The notes below the pieces were generated by a model. That model was not told where the DNA came from. It saw only the letters and a program-made list of their open reading frames with translations, and searched no databases. A stretch of 12,755 nucleotides of DNA, from the NCBI GenBank assembly GCA_003660555.1, contig QMUK01000029.1, positions 1 to 12,755 on the forward strand, given 5' to 3'. Of this stretch, positions 1 to 5,697 are shown piece after piece (the stretch's first letter is position 1; every line of letters starts with the position of its first letter). The translations under genes and the position numbers were made by a program. This stretch comes from Thermococci archaeon (GTDB lineage: Archaea > Hadarchaeota > B88-G9).

Positions 1-2
1 CA

Positions 3-68
3 ATGGGAGTTCTGGCATCTAGTTTGTGGATGGGGGTGAAATTCCTTGAGGGAAAGCACAGATGGTGA
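3..68 (+). CDS. possible 3' end of an upstream gene (partial, frame uncertain)
   Basis: One plus-strand frame is open from the window edge to a TGA at 66-68. It reads a short hydrophobic stretch followed by a basic tail (KFLEGKHRW), which would be a plausible C-terminus overlapping the signal peptidase start by 23 bp. Overlaps of this kind are common in this window. A second frame ends at a TGA at 37-39, embedded in the SD of the next gene, but it reads as a Trp/Cys-rich peptide and looks less like coding. About 20 codons are too few to name a family. Confidence 0.3.
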   Translation: MGVLASSLWMGVKFLEGKHRW

Positions 69-564
69 AAGAGCTTGGAGTAAAGAGGAGTTGAAAGAGG
101 TAGTCATTTCCATAGTGGTAGTCCTTCTCATACCGCTACTTTTCATCAAGGGACTAGGATTGATTTTGGGTACTCCTACCCCACTGGTATCTGTTATATC
201 TCACAGCATGGACCCGACTTTTACCAGAGGAGATATGCTCATCTTAAAGGGAGTAGACCCGAAGGAGATAGAAATAGGGGACATAGTAGTTTACGACAGG
301 CCAGGGAGCAAGTATCCAATAGTGCACCGAGTTATAGAGAGGAAAGAATATGCAGGGAAAGTTTACATAATAACCAAGGGAGACAATAACTATTACCCCG
401 ACACCGGATGGGTTAGAATACCAGGGAGTAATCCGGAGTACTGGATACCTGCAGAGGCCGTAAGGGGAAAAGTAATAGCCATCGTACCAAAGCTAGGTTA
501 TCCGTCCATACTGTTCAGAGAGAAAATCGTAAGGAGTGTGAAGGAGGCACTAGGCTATGGATAG
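46..564 (+). CDS. archaeal (Sec11-like) signal peptidase I
   Basis: This is a membrane-anchored serine protease that removes signal peptides from Sec-exported proteins on the outer face of the membrane. The 172 residues have a charged N-terminus, one membrane segment at about 18-42 and then the S24/S26 catalytic fold. The motif SHSMDPT (52-58) carries the nucleophile Ser54. VHRV (93-96) carries His94, which replaces the bacterial Lys as in archaeal and ER-type enzymes. KGDNN (111-115) carries Asp113. No second membrane helix is seen. The TTG start is the only start available in frame because a stop lies at 37-39. It is supported by the SD GGGGGTGA at 32-39, about 6 nt upstream. The gene overlaps the NUDIX gene by 8 bp. 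A natural substrate in this window is the secreted protein at 10479. The family assignment is secure. Confidence 0.95.
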   Translation: MRESTDGERAWSKEELKEVVISIVVVLLIPLLFIKGLGLILGTPTPLVSVISHSMDPTFTRGDMLILKGVDPKEIEIGDIVVYDRPGSKYPIVHRVIERKEYAGKVYIITKGDNNYYPDTGWVRIPGSNPEYWIPAEAVRGKVIAIVPKLGYPSILFREKIVRSVKEALGYG

Positions 565-955
565 GAGATCCCCTTTATTAGCGGTGGACGTAATAATACT
601 TAGGAGTGGGAAGTTAGTTCTGATAAAGAGGGGGAAAGACCCATACAAAGGAAAACTAGCTCTCCCTGGAGGATTCGTAGAATACGGTGAATCGGTAGAA
701 GAAGCTGCGAGAAGAGAAGCTAAAGAGGAAACTGGGCTGGAAGTTGAACTAAAGAAAATTGTTGGAGTGTATTCGGATCCAAATAGGGATCCAAGGGGTC
801 ACGTAGTCTCGATATGCTTCTTGGCCAATGGCAAAGGAGAAGTTACTCCTGGAAGCGATGCCTCAGAGGTCATAGAACTGGATCCAAGGAAAGTTAATCG
901 AGACGACCTCGCTTTCGACCATTGGCACATGTTGAGAGACTCTGGAGTAATCTGA
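557..955 (+). CDS. NUDIX hydrolase, ADP-ribose pyrophosphatase-like
   Basis: This hydrolase cleaves nucleoside diphosphates linked to another moiety; the closest resemblance is to small archaeal ADP-ribose pyrophosphatases. In 132 residues there is one NUDIX fold. The signature G-x5-E-x7-REUxEExGU is complete from Gly39 to Leu61, with metal-binding glutamates in REAKEE (53-58). Downstream the motif YSDPNRDPRGH (about 77-87) is the pattern I associate with the ADP-ribose-type members. The ATG start has GGAGG at 543-547, 9 nt upstream, and overlaps the signal peptidase stop by 8 bp. It lies 17 nt before TFS. The exact substrate (ADP-ribose, an oxidised nucleotide or another NDP-X) cannot be settled from motifs. 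The family is certain, the substrate is inference, and nothing in the neighbours fixes it. Confidence 0.93.
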   Translation: MDRRSPLLAVDVIILRSGKLVLIKRGKDPYKGKLALPGGFVEYGESVEEAARREAKEETGLEVELKKIVGVYSDPNRDPRGHVVSICFLANGKGEVTPGSDASEVIELDPRKVNRDDLAFDHWHMLRDSGVI

Positions 956-972
956 CCATCGAGGGATGTGTC

Positions 973-1305
973 ATGGAATTTTGTCCTAAGTGTGGAGGTG
1001 TACTCCTTCCAAAGAAAGGAATACTTTACTGTAGGAAGTGTGGATTTGAAAAAAAGATTGACGATAACTCAACAGCTGCAATAATTATAGAAATGAAGAG
1101 GGACAGAGGAGATGAAGAGGGGAATCCGAAAGGTGTGATACTAATAGAGGAGGAAATAGCAACACTACCCAAGGCCAAGGTGAAGTGTCCGAAATGTGGA
1201 AATAACGAGGCTTATTGGTGGATGTATCAAACCAGAGCTGGAGATGAGCCTACAACTAGGTTCTATAGATGTACAAGATGCAAACACACATGGAGGGAGT
1301 ACTAG
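973..1305 (+). CDS. tfs: transcription elongation factor TFS (RpoM/TFIIS-like)
   Basis: TFS binds the archaeal RNA polymerase funnel and stimulates cleavage of backtracked RNA. The 110-residue length is normal for the family. The N-terminal Rpb9-like ribbon uses C4-x2-C7 and C20-x2-C23. The C-terminal TFIIS ribbon uses C72-x2-C75 and C100-x2-C103, and between the pairs the loop RAGDEP holds the acidic pair Asp91-Glu92 needed for catalysis, so the factor looks active rather than inhibitory. An upstream in-frame ATG at 922 would add 17 residues unlike the family and overlap the NUDIX gene. ATG 973 is preferred because GAGGG at 961-965 lies 7 nt before it and the protein then starts just ahead of the first ribbon. 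Its place in front of OB-fold protein, PCNA and primase links transcription and replication genes in one run. Confidence 0.96.
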   Translation: MEFCPKCGGVLLPKKGILYCRKCGFEKKIDDNSTAAIIIEMKRDRGDEEGNPKGVILIEEEIATLPKAKVKCPKCGNNEAYWWMYQTRAGDEPTTRFYRCTRCKHTWREY

Positions 1306-1307
1306 GT

Positions 1308-1544
1308 TTGGACAAAGAGGAAAGACTTGCTATTGAGTCTCTATACCTATTATGCAGGAAGACGAGAGATCTAGCAATCGAGGCTGAGAGAAGGATTCCA
1401 GAGAAGTACAACTCCAAGAGCTATCTCATTAGGGTAATAAGGAATTTGGAGAATATGATTAGGACAATGGAGGTGTATTTACTTGGAGCAGTTGAAGAGG
1501 AGGAGGGCAGTGCCAAGGGAAATAGGAGAGATAAAGGCCAATGA
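1308..1544 (+). CDS. small helical hypothetical protein
   Basis: I do not recognise this family. From TTG 1308 the product is 78 residues: a mostly alpha-helical core at about 2-58 (leucine/isoleucine-rich with many Arg/Glu, two likely helices split by RIPEKYNSKS), then a low-complexity acidic tail (VEEEEG) and a basic end. No Zn site, signal peptide or membrane segment is visible. TTG 1308 is chosen because GGAGGGAG at 1292-1299 sits just upstream. In-frame ATGs at 1269, 1278 and 1290 lie inside TFS and lack a good SD. The last 62 bp overlap the OB-fold gene in another frame, so the C-terminal tail may be constrained mainly by that gene. Its position between TFS and a putative single-strand-binding protein suggests a small partner of replication or transcription proteins, which is inference only. 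Confidence 0.68.
   Translation: MDKEERLAIESLYLLCRKTRDLAIEAERRIPEKYNSKSYLIRVIRNLENMIRTMEVYLLGAVEEEEGSAKGNRRDKGQ
1469..1475 (+). promoter_or_regulatory. Shine-Dalgarno site deciding the OB-fold protein start
   Basis: GGAGGTG is a seven-base match to the archaeal SD and ends 7 nt before TTG 1483. It lies inside the coding sequence of the small helical protein. A second purine-rich candidate (AGGAGG at 1498-1503) precedes GTG 1510 by 6 nt, so a shorter form starting there is possible. Confidence 0.6.
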
Positions 1545-1803
1545 CGTTAGAGTTAGACTAATAGGGGTAGTAATAAGTAGAACTGGAGATGGAGACCTCA
1601 TAATAGATGACGGTACAGGGCAGGCGAGAATAGTGGGAGATGAAATTCCAGAAGTGCCCCTCAAGGCCGTGGTCAAGGTGATAGGTAGGGTGGTACAGGA
1701 AGACCCACCTGAGATATATGCGGAGATAGTAAAGGATATTAGTAACATAAACCGAGAATATTACAAGAAGTTAGTGAAGCTCAGGAGAGAGGTGGGTGTC
1801 TAA
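1483..1803 (+). CDS. single OB-fold nucleic-acid-binding protein (RPA2/Stn1-like)
   Basis: The 106-residue product is basically one OB fold. A basic N-terminus (LKRRR) leads into beta strands beginning at about residue 16. The hallmark IIDDGTGQARIV (about 39-50) and the strand pattern KVIGRVVQEDPPEIYAEIVKDI follow, the latter placed as in RPA32, Stn1 and tRNA-anti domains. There is no zinc finger or second OB domain, unlike the larger archaeal RPA subunits. By family it should bind single-stranded DNA or act as the small subunit of an RPA-like complex; its place directly before PCNA and primase fits replication. The TTG start follows the SD at 1469-1475. GTG 1510 would give a shorter but still complete fold. 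It overlaps the upstream gene by 62 bp, and its stop overlaps a possible GTG 1796 start of PCNA. The fold is well supported; the exact role is inferred. Confidence 0.85.
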   Translation: MEQLKRRRAVPREIGEIKANDVRVRLIGVVISRTGDGDLIIDDGTGQARIVGDEIPEVPLKAVVKVIGRVVQEDPPEIYAEIVKDISNINREYYKKLVKLRREVGV

Positions 1804-1804
1804 T

Positions 1805-2551
1805 ATGTTAAGATTGGTAATGCCTGAGGCCAAGACCTTGAGATACTCAATAGAGGCCATATCAAATCTAATAGATGAGGGATCATTCAAAATAAGTGAA
1901 AATGGAATTTACATGAGAGCTATGGATCCATCTAGAATAGCCTACATAGAGCTTCAATTATCTAGAGACTCCTTCGAGACTATTGAGGTAGATGAAGAAG
2001 TATCAGTAGGTTTAAACTTAGGAGAGTTGAAGAAGAGGTTCTCGGCCGCTAAACCATCGGATTACGTAGAAATTAGTATGGATAAAGGATTCTTCGTGAT
2101 TAGATTCAAGGGGAAGGGTACTACGACGTTCAAGCTGCCCATAATAGAAATAGAGGAGGAGGACGTCCCAGTACCGAACCTAACCTTTAGAGCTAATGCG
2201 AAGTTAAGATCCTCTGCTTTGAAAGAGGGTGTTAAAAAAGTTGGAATAGTCAGTGATACTATAAAGTTCATTTTAACTAGAGAGGGTGTATCAATGGTGG
2301 GAGAGAGCGACCTAGGAGAGGTAGAATTCCTCTTGGAAAGAGGAGACGAGGATCTGATAAGCTTGGAGGTTGAGGAGGAGGCAAAAGCCTCATACACTCT
2401 CTCATATATAGAAGACGTTGTAAAGGCGACTGCTGCGAGTGAAGTGGTTAGCATAAGTCTGAACACAGACCATCCCCTCAGGATGGAGTTCTTCATTTCG
2501 GGAGATGCCGGAAGGATGATCTTCCTCTTGGCCCCAAGGATAGAACAATGA
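1805..2551 (+). CDS. pcn: DNA polymerase sliding clamp PCNA
   Basis: The ring-shaped processivity clamp encircles DNA and recruits polymerase, FEN1, ligase and repair enzymes. The 248-residue length is normal. The N-terminal domain contains MRAMDPSRIAYIEL (37-50), a PCNA signature. The interdomain connecting loop that binds PIP-box partners is visible as LPIIEIEEEDVPVP, and the chain ends LAPRIEQ, matching the usual LAPRIE- terminus. ATG 1805 is preferred to GTG 1796: AGGTG at 1790-1794 lies about 10 nt before ATG but almost touches the GTG, and archaeal PCNAs start with M-x-R-L-V-x-P-x-A-K as here. Only one clamp gene is seen, so a homotrimer is possible, but other copies could lie elsewhere. 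The stop overlaps the PriL start in ATGA. EndoQ further downstream is a known PCNA-linked repair nuclease in Thermococcales. Confidence 0.98.
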   Translation: MLRLVMPEAKTLRYSIEAISNLIDEGSFKISENGIYMRAMDPSRIAYIELQLSRDSFETIEVDEEVSVGLNLGELKKRFSAAKPSDYVEISMDKGFFVIRFKGKGTTTFKLPIIEIEEEDVPVPNLTFRANAKLRSSALKEGVKKVGIVSDTIKFILTREGVSMVGESDLGEVEFLLERGDEDLISLEVEEEAKASYTLSYIEDVVKATAASEVVSISLNTDHPLRMEFFISGDAGRMIFLLAPRIEQ

Positions 2552-3522
2552 CTCTGTTCAAGTATCCATTCTTGCCTAAATTAGTAGAAAAGTACTCTGG
2601 GATTCCCATATCGGAGTTAAGTGCTAGAGAGATAAACTTAGCTAAGGAGAGGGTAATAGAATCAATTAGAAGAGGGGTAGTTAGTTATCCCAGTGACTAT
2701 GAGGAGAACGTTGTCTCTTACATATTGGCCATGATAATAGTGGCTTCAATTGGAGACCAATACCTGAGACGAAGATATTCTTTGGCGGAGGCGAAAACCG
2801 CTTACAGATACCTAAAGGACGAGGAAGACATACTCGAAGTAGCAAGGGAAATCGGAGTCGATGTGAAGGAGAGGAATAGAGGATCGTTCACTATTCCCTT
2901 GTGGGAATATCTGAAGTTATCCAAGACCATTAGAGATGAGAGATGGAAATTAGTTAACAGAACTTTAATAAATGGAAATGTCCTCCTCAGTAGGAGAGAG
3001 GTGGCGAGACTCCTCATGGAAAAGATAAGGAGTGAAATAGAAGAAAGAGTGTCTGTCAAAGTCGAAAATATACCGAGTTTTCTCGAGAATTGGGTGAGTG
3101 AGATCAAGTTAGAGCTGGAGAAGAGGAAGAAATCAGAGTTTAAAGGAAGAATTGGAGGAAGGATTCCTCCATGCATGATTCGGATCATGGAGAGAATAAA
3201 ATCCGGTGAGAACGTATCGCATCAAGAGAGATTTGCCATAACCTCATACCTGATTGGTAGAGGGAAGAGTGTAGAGGAAGTGATATCTTTATTCTCGAGC
3301 TCCCCTGATTTCGATGAGAAGAAAACCAGATACCAAGTACTACATATATCTGGAGAGATAAGTGGGAAGAGATATTCTCCTCCGTCTTGCGACAAAATGA
3401 GAACGTTCGGGTTATGCTACATGGACGAGGGTTGTAAGGGAATAAGGAATCCGCTACAATACAGAGGTGTGAAAATTGATAGGGAGAGAAGAAGTAAAAA
3501 ACAGTCAAAGAGAGAGGGTTAA
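2548..3522 (+). CDS. priL: DNA primase large subunit PriL (Fe-S protein)
   Basis: PriL is the regulatory subunit of the archaeal heterodimeric primase and contacts template and initiating nucleotides. At 324 residues it has an all-helical N-terminal region of about 190 residues and a C-terminal Fe-S domain. The four cluster cysteines are visible: Cys209 (RIPPCM), Cys281 (PPSCDKM), Cys290 and Cys296, in the usual one-plus-three spacing. A very basic tail (about 308-324) follows. The ATG overlaps the PCNA stop by 4 bp with a modest SD (AAGGAT at 2535-2540). Its 3' end overlaps the PriS start by 47 bp, so the last 15 residues are read over PriS codons in another frame. The tight coupling fits equal production of the two primase subunits. 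Identification is firm from the cysteine pattern and from adjacency to PriS. Confidence 0.95.
   Translation: MTLFKYPFLPKLVEKYSGIPISELSAREINLAKERVIESIRRGVVSYPSDYEENVVSYILAMIIVASIGDQYLRRRYSLAEAKTAYRYLKDEEDILEVAREIGVDVKERNRGSFTIPLWEYLKLSKTIRDERWKLVNRTLINGNVLLSRREVARLLMEKIRSEIEERVSVKVENIPSFLENWVSEIKLELEKRKKSEFKGRIGGRIPPCMIRIMERIKSGENVSHQERFAITSYLIGRGKSVEEVISLFSSSPDFDEKKTRYQVLHISGEISGKRYSPPSCDKMRTFGLCYMDEGCKGIRNPLQYRGVKIDRERRSKKQSKREG
3463..3468 (+). promoter_or_regulatory. Shine-Dalgarno site deciding the PriS start
   Basis: GAGGTG lies exactly 7 nt before TTG 3476 and inside the end of priL. It favours the long PriS form over TTG 3530, whose nearest purine run (ending about 3517) is weaker and farther away, and which would remove the first helix conserved in the family. 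Confidence 0.6.
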
Positions 3523-4720
3523 GTCATTCTTGAGAGCCATCTTCAAGTCATATTACTCCAATACGAGTATAGATGGGCCAATGGAAATAGAGAGGAGAGA
3601 GTTCGCTTTCCTAACTTTCGATGAGATAATGAAGAGACACATTTCTTTTAGGGACAGAGATGAGATGAATTCTTTCTTGGCTAGAGAGGGGCCAATGCAT
3701 TCCTACTACTCCACAGCCTATTACTTGTATCCATGGGAGAGTGAGATGGAGAGGAAAGGGTGGCTCAAAGCTGAGGTAGTGTTCGACATAGACGCCGATC
3801 ACTTGGAATTAGAGTGCAAATATCACCACGACTCGAAGACTTGTAAGGAGTGTGGAAGGGAAAATCCGTATTCAGCTGAGAGGTGTACTTGTGGGAGTAA
3901 GTCTCTCGTTGAGAAAGTGAGAATATGCGACAACTGTTTAAACAAAGCTAAGGAGGAGACTATTAAGCTCATAGAAGAATTCCTCTTAAACGACTTCGGG
4001 ATAGAAAAAAGGGAAATAGAAGTTTATTTCTCTGGGAGGAGAGGATATCACGTGCACGTCATTAAGGAAGAACTGATGTCACTTGGAAGTGAGGAGAGGA
4101 GAGAAATAGTGGATTACATAACCGCTAGGGGGCTGAACCCAAAGTATCATGGGCTCAGAGTCGAAAACAATGTTCTAGTTGGTCCAAAAGCATCGGATCC
4201 TGGATGGAGCGGTAGAATATCGAGACTAGTTTGGAAGTTTCTCAAAAATTCCAAAGAAGAAGACCTGAAGAAAATACTCGGCAAAAAGAGATTTGAAATT
4301 CTCTTGAAGCTTAGAGAAAGTGGGAGAATAGATAGAATCCTAGATGGATTCTGGGACTTGTTCACGGGATTGAGTATAGATAAGTGGTGTGAAATAGTGA
4401 GAACTGGAGGAATAAAACTGGCTGGAAAGACTGATGAACCAGTCACCACAGACGTTAAGAGACTGATAAGGCTTCCGGAATCTCTCCACGGTGGTACTGG
4501 ATTCAGAGTAGTCAGGGTGGAAGACTTAGATAAGTTCGATCCATTAAAAGATGCTCTAGCATTTCAGGGGGAGACCGAAGTATATGTAAAGGGTAGAGTT
4601 TCTGAGTTCAGGATTGGAGAAGAGATCTTTGGACCGTACGAAGACGTTGAAGTGGAATTGCCTACATCAGCTGCTGTGTTTTTACTCGCGCGAGGGGATG
4701 CCGTATTACCGAGATTCTGA
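3476..4720 (+). CDS. priS: DNA primase catalytic subunit PriS
   Basis: PriS synthesises the primers for DNA replication. The 414-residue protein is longer than typical homologues of about 330-350. An N-terminal helix (RVKSFLRAIFKSYY, about 14-27) leads into the prim-pol core. Catalytic Asp104 and Asp106 lie in FDIDAD, the third acidic residue Asp326 lies in TTDVKRL, and the nucleotide-binding SGRRGYHVHV spans 186-195. LIRLPESLHGGTG (about 330-342) is also conserved. Zinc ligands are expanded: Cys114, His117/118, Cys151 and Cys154 look like the usual site, with an inserted ribbon Cys123/126/137/139 between its halves. A helical insert at about 250-310 adds length. TTG 3476 is chosen on the SD GAGGTG at 3463-3468. 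The gene overlaps priL by 47 bp. Identification is certain; only the start is moderately sure. Confidence 0.97.
   Translation: MIGREEVKNSQRERVKSFLRAIFKSYYSNTSIDGPMEIERREFAFLTFDEIMKRHISFRDRDEMNSFLAREGPMHSYYSTAYYLYPWESEMERKGWLKAEVVFDIDADHLELECKYHHDSKTCKECGRENPYSAERCTCGSKSLVEKVRICDNCLNKAKEETIKLIEEFLLNDFGIEKREIEVYFSGRRGYHVHVIKEELMSLGSEERREIVDYITARGLNPKYHGLRVENNVLVGPKASDPGWSGRISRLVWKFLKNSKEEDLKKILGKKRFEILLKLRESGRIDRILDGFWDLFTGLSIDKWCEIVRTGGIKLAGKTDEPVTTDVKRLIRLPESLHGGTGFRVVRVEDLDKFDPLKDALAFQGETEVYVKGRVSEFRIGEEIFGPYEDVEVELPTSAAVFLLARGDAVLPRF
4692..4699 (+). promoter_or_regulatory. SD-like site upstream of a possible ATT start for GINS
   Basis: GAGGGGAT matches the full archaeal SD core GAGGTGAT at seven of eight positions and ends 5 nt before ATT 4705. 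It lies within the last codons of priS. By contrast, the only purine run before TTG 4735 is the short AGGT at 4726-4729. Confidence 0.45.
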
Positions 4721-5220
4721 ACCTCAGGTATCTGTTGGATATATTGAGGAAGGAATGTTCCTCAGAGGAAATTCAAGACTTGCCTGAGAAATTTCACGAA
4801 GAAGTAAAAGAATTCGTGAAGGAACTAACTAAAGAGGCTGAGAAAGAAGAAGGTGTGAGAAAGAAACTTATACTGAGGGAAATAGACTTAGTAAAAAGGA
4901 TAGTAGACGAGCTAAAAGAAATAAGATCGAAGAAAGGATCAAGATATGAGGAAATGAAGGAAGAGGTATTTGAGAAAGTAGGAAATGGGATCGGTGAGAC
5001 TAGAGATGTAGAGAGCAAGGAGCGTGGGGAAAAGGTTAAAAGAGTCCCTGAAACCATACTCGTGAGGATGTTAGAGGACGTTCCAGAATTCATTGGAATA
5101 GATCTAGAGACCTATGGCCCATATTCGAAGGAGGAAATAGCATTAATACCGAAAGAAAACGCGAGACTCCTGATCAAGAAGGGGCTTGCTGTCCCTGTGC
5201 TTAGGGGTGAGGAGAGTTGA
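4705..5220 (+). CDS. GINS complex subunit, Gins15/Gins51 (Sld5/Psf1-like)
   Basis: GINS joins MCM and the Cdc45/GAN homologue in the replicative helicase. From the ATT start the protein is 171 residues: a helical A domain with the characteristic [13 protein letters not shown], a charged linker, and a C-terminal beta-rich B domain ([15 protein letters not shown], then [16 protein letters not shown]). The A-then-B order marks the 15/51 type rather than Gins23. The first conventional start is TTG 4735 (161 residues), but that drops the N-terminal turn of the first helix. The reading [16 protein letters not shown] upstream of it fits the family pattern of an L-R-x-x-L motif before the R/K-E pair. 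No ATG, GTG or TTG occurs in that frame between the stop at 4648 and 4735, so ATT 4705 or a CTG (4717, 4732) would be needed. The gene lies directly after priS and overlaps rpl44e by 4 bp. Confidence 0.9.
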   Translation: MTEILNLRYLLDILRKECSSEEIQDLPEKFHEEVKEFVKELTKEAEKEEGVRKKLILREIDLVKRIVDELKEIRSKKGSRYEEMKEEVFEKVGNGIGETRDVESKERGEKVKRVPETILVRMLEDVPEFIGIDLETYGPYSKEEIALIPKENARLLIKKGLAVPVLRGEES

Positions 5221-5492
5221 AGATGCCAAGGCAGATGAGGACATACTGTCCCTTCTGTAGAAAACACACAGAACACAAAGTTGAGAGAGTCAGGAAGAGG
5301 CCTAAGAGAGCTATGGCTTGGGGAGAGAGACAATTCAGAAGGGTTCTTAAAGGATATGGTGGTTTCCCTAAAAGTAAACCATCTGGTGATAAGCCCTCTA
5401 AGAAACTGGATCTCAGATACAGATGTACTGTCTGCGGAAAGGCTCACTCCAGGAGTGGATTCCGGGCGAAACGATTTGAATTCAAGGAGTGA
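5217..5492 (+). CDS. rpl44e: 50S ribosomal protein L44e
   Basis: This is a zinc-binding protein of the archaeal/eukaryotic large ribosomal subunit, near the E site. The 91-residue sequence has one split zinc site, C11-x2-C14 and C70-x2-C73, around a basic body. [18 protein letters not shown] and [10 protein letters not shown] match the family closely. TTG 5217 is preferred to ATG 5223: it makes the N-terminus MKMPRQ, aligning with the M-K-x-P-K/R of known L44e. GGTGA (5206-5210) lies 6 nt upstream of the TTG, and TTGA gives the usual 4-bp overlap with the GINS stop. It opens the translation half of the cluster, L44e-S27e-aIF2alpha-Nop10. Confidence 0.98.
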   Translation: MKMPRQMRTYCPFCRKHTEHKVERVRKRPKRAMAWGERQFRRVLKGYGGFPKSKPSGDKPSKKLDLRYRCTVCGKAHSRSGFRAKRFEFKE

Positions 5493-5493
5493 T
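5486..5493 (+). promoter_or_regulatory. SD with embedded stop codon, rpl44e to rps27e
   Basis: GGAGTGAT contains the TGA stop of rpl44e (5490-5492) and lies 4 nt before ATG 5498 of rps27e. A ribosome terminating here is already on the next SD, a layout for termination-reinitiation. It decides ATG 5498 over the in-frame GTG 5489, which sits inside the SD itself. Confidence 0.65.
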
Positions 5494-5497
5494 CGAG

Positions 5498-5692
5498 ATG
5501 AGGGTATCGGAACTGATACCTAGGCCTAAGAGCAAGTTCATAGTAGTGGAATGTCCAGACTGCGGAGGGGAGACTACAACGTTCAATAAAGCCAGCATAA
5601 CAGTGAAGTGTCTCTTCTGTGGAAGAGAGCTAGTCAAACCAACCGGGGGTAAAGCAGAGATAACAGGCAAAGTAAAGAGAGTCCTGGAGTGA
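5498..5692 (+). CDS. rps27e: 30S ribosomal protein S27e
   Basis: This small zinc-ribbon protein belongs to the archaeal/eukaryotic small subunit. The 64-residue length is typical. The zinc ribbon is C19-x2-C22 and C38-x2-C41, with IPRPKSKF before it and the family hallmark LVKPTGGKA after it. A GTG at 5489 would extend the protein by three residues but falls within the SD, so ATG 5498 is used. The stop TGA at 5690-5692 is embedded in the SD of the aIF2-alpha gene, exactly as the stop of rpl44e is embedded in this gene's own SD. Conserved neighbour of rpl44e and aIF2-alpha in many archaea. Confidence 0.98.
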   Translation: MRVSELIPRPKSKFIVVECPDCGGETTTFNKASITVKCLFCGRELVKPTGGKAEITGKVKRVLE

Positions 5693-5693
5693 T
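5686..5693 (+). promoter_or_regulatory. SD with embedded stop codon, rps27e to aIF2-alpha
   Basis: The same octamer GGAGTGAT recurs exactly 200 bp after the copy at 5486, again holding the upstream TGA stop and again 4 nt before an ATG (5698). It favours ATG 5698 over ATG 5692, which overlaps the SD. Confidence 0.65.
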
Positions 5694-5697
5694 GTTA

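Noticed and set aside
922-972. Longer TFS starting at ATG 922
   Set aside because: The added 17 residues are unlike the family, overlap the NUDIX gene and lack a good SD; ATG 973 has one.
1269-1307. Longer form of the helical protein from ATG 1269, 1278 or 1290
   Set aside because: These codons lie inside the TFS zinc ribbon and have no strong SD; GGAGGGAG points to TTG 1308.
2062-2496. Minus-strand open frame of 144 codons inside PCNA
   Set aside because: Ser/Thr/Leu-rich mirror of purine-rich PCNA codons, with no domain and no SD; similar antisense frames across the window were rejected for the same reason.
5281-5523. Plus-strand frame overlapping rpl44e and rps27e
   Set aside because: It is shifted relative to two well-conserved ribosomal proteins and has no domain of its own.
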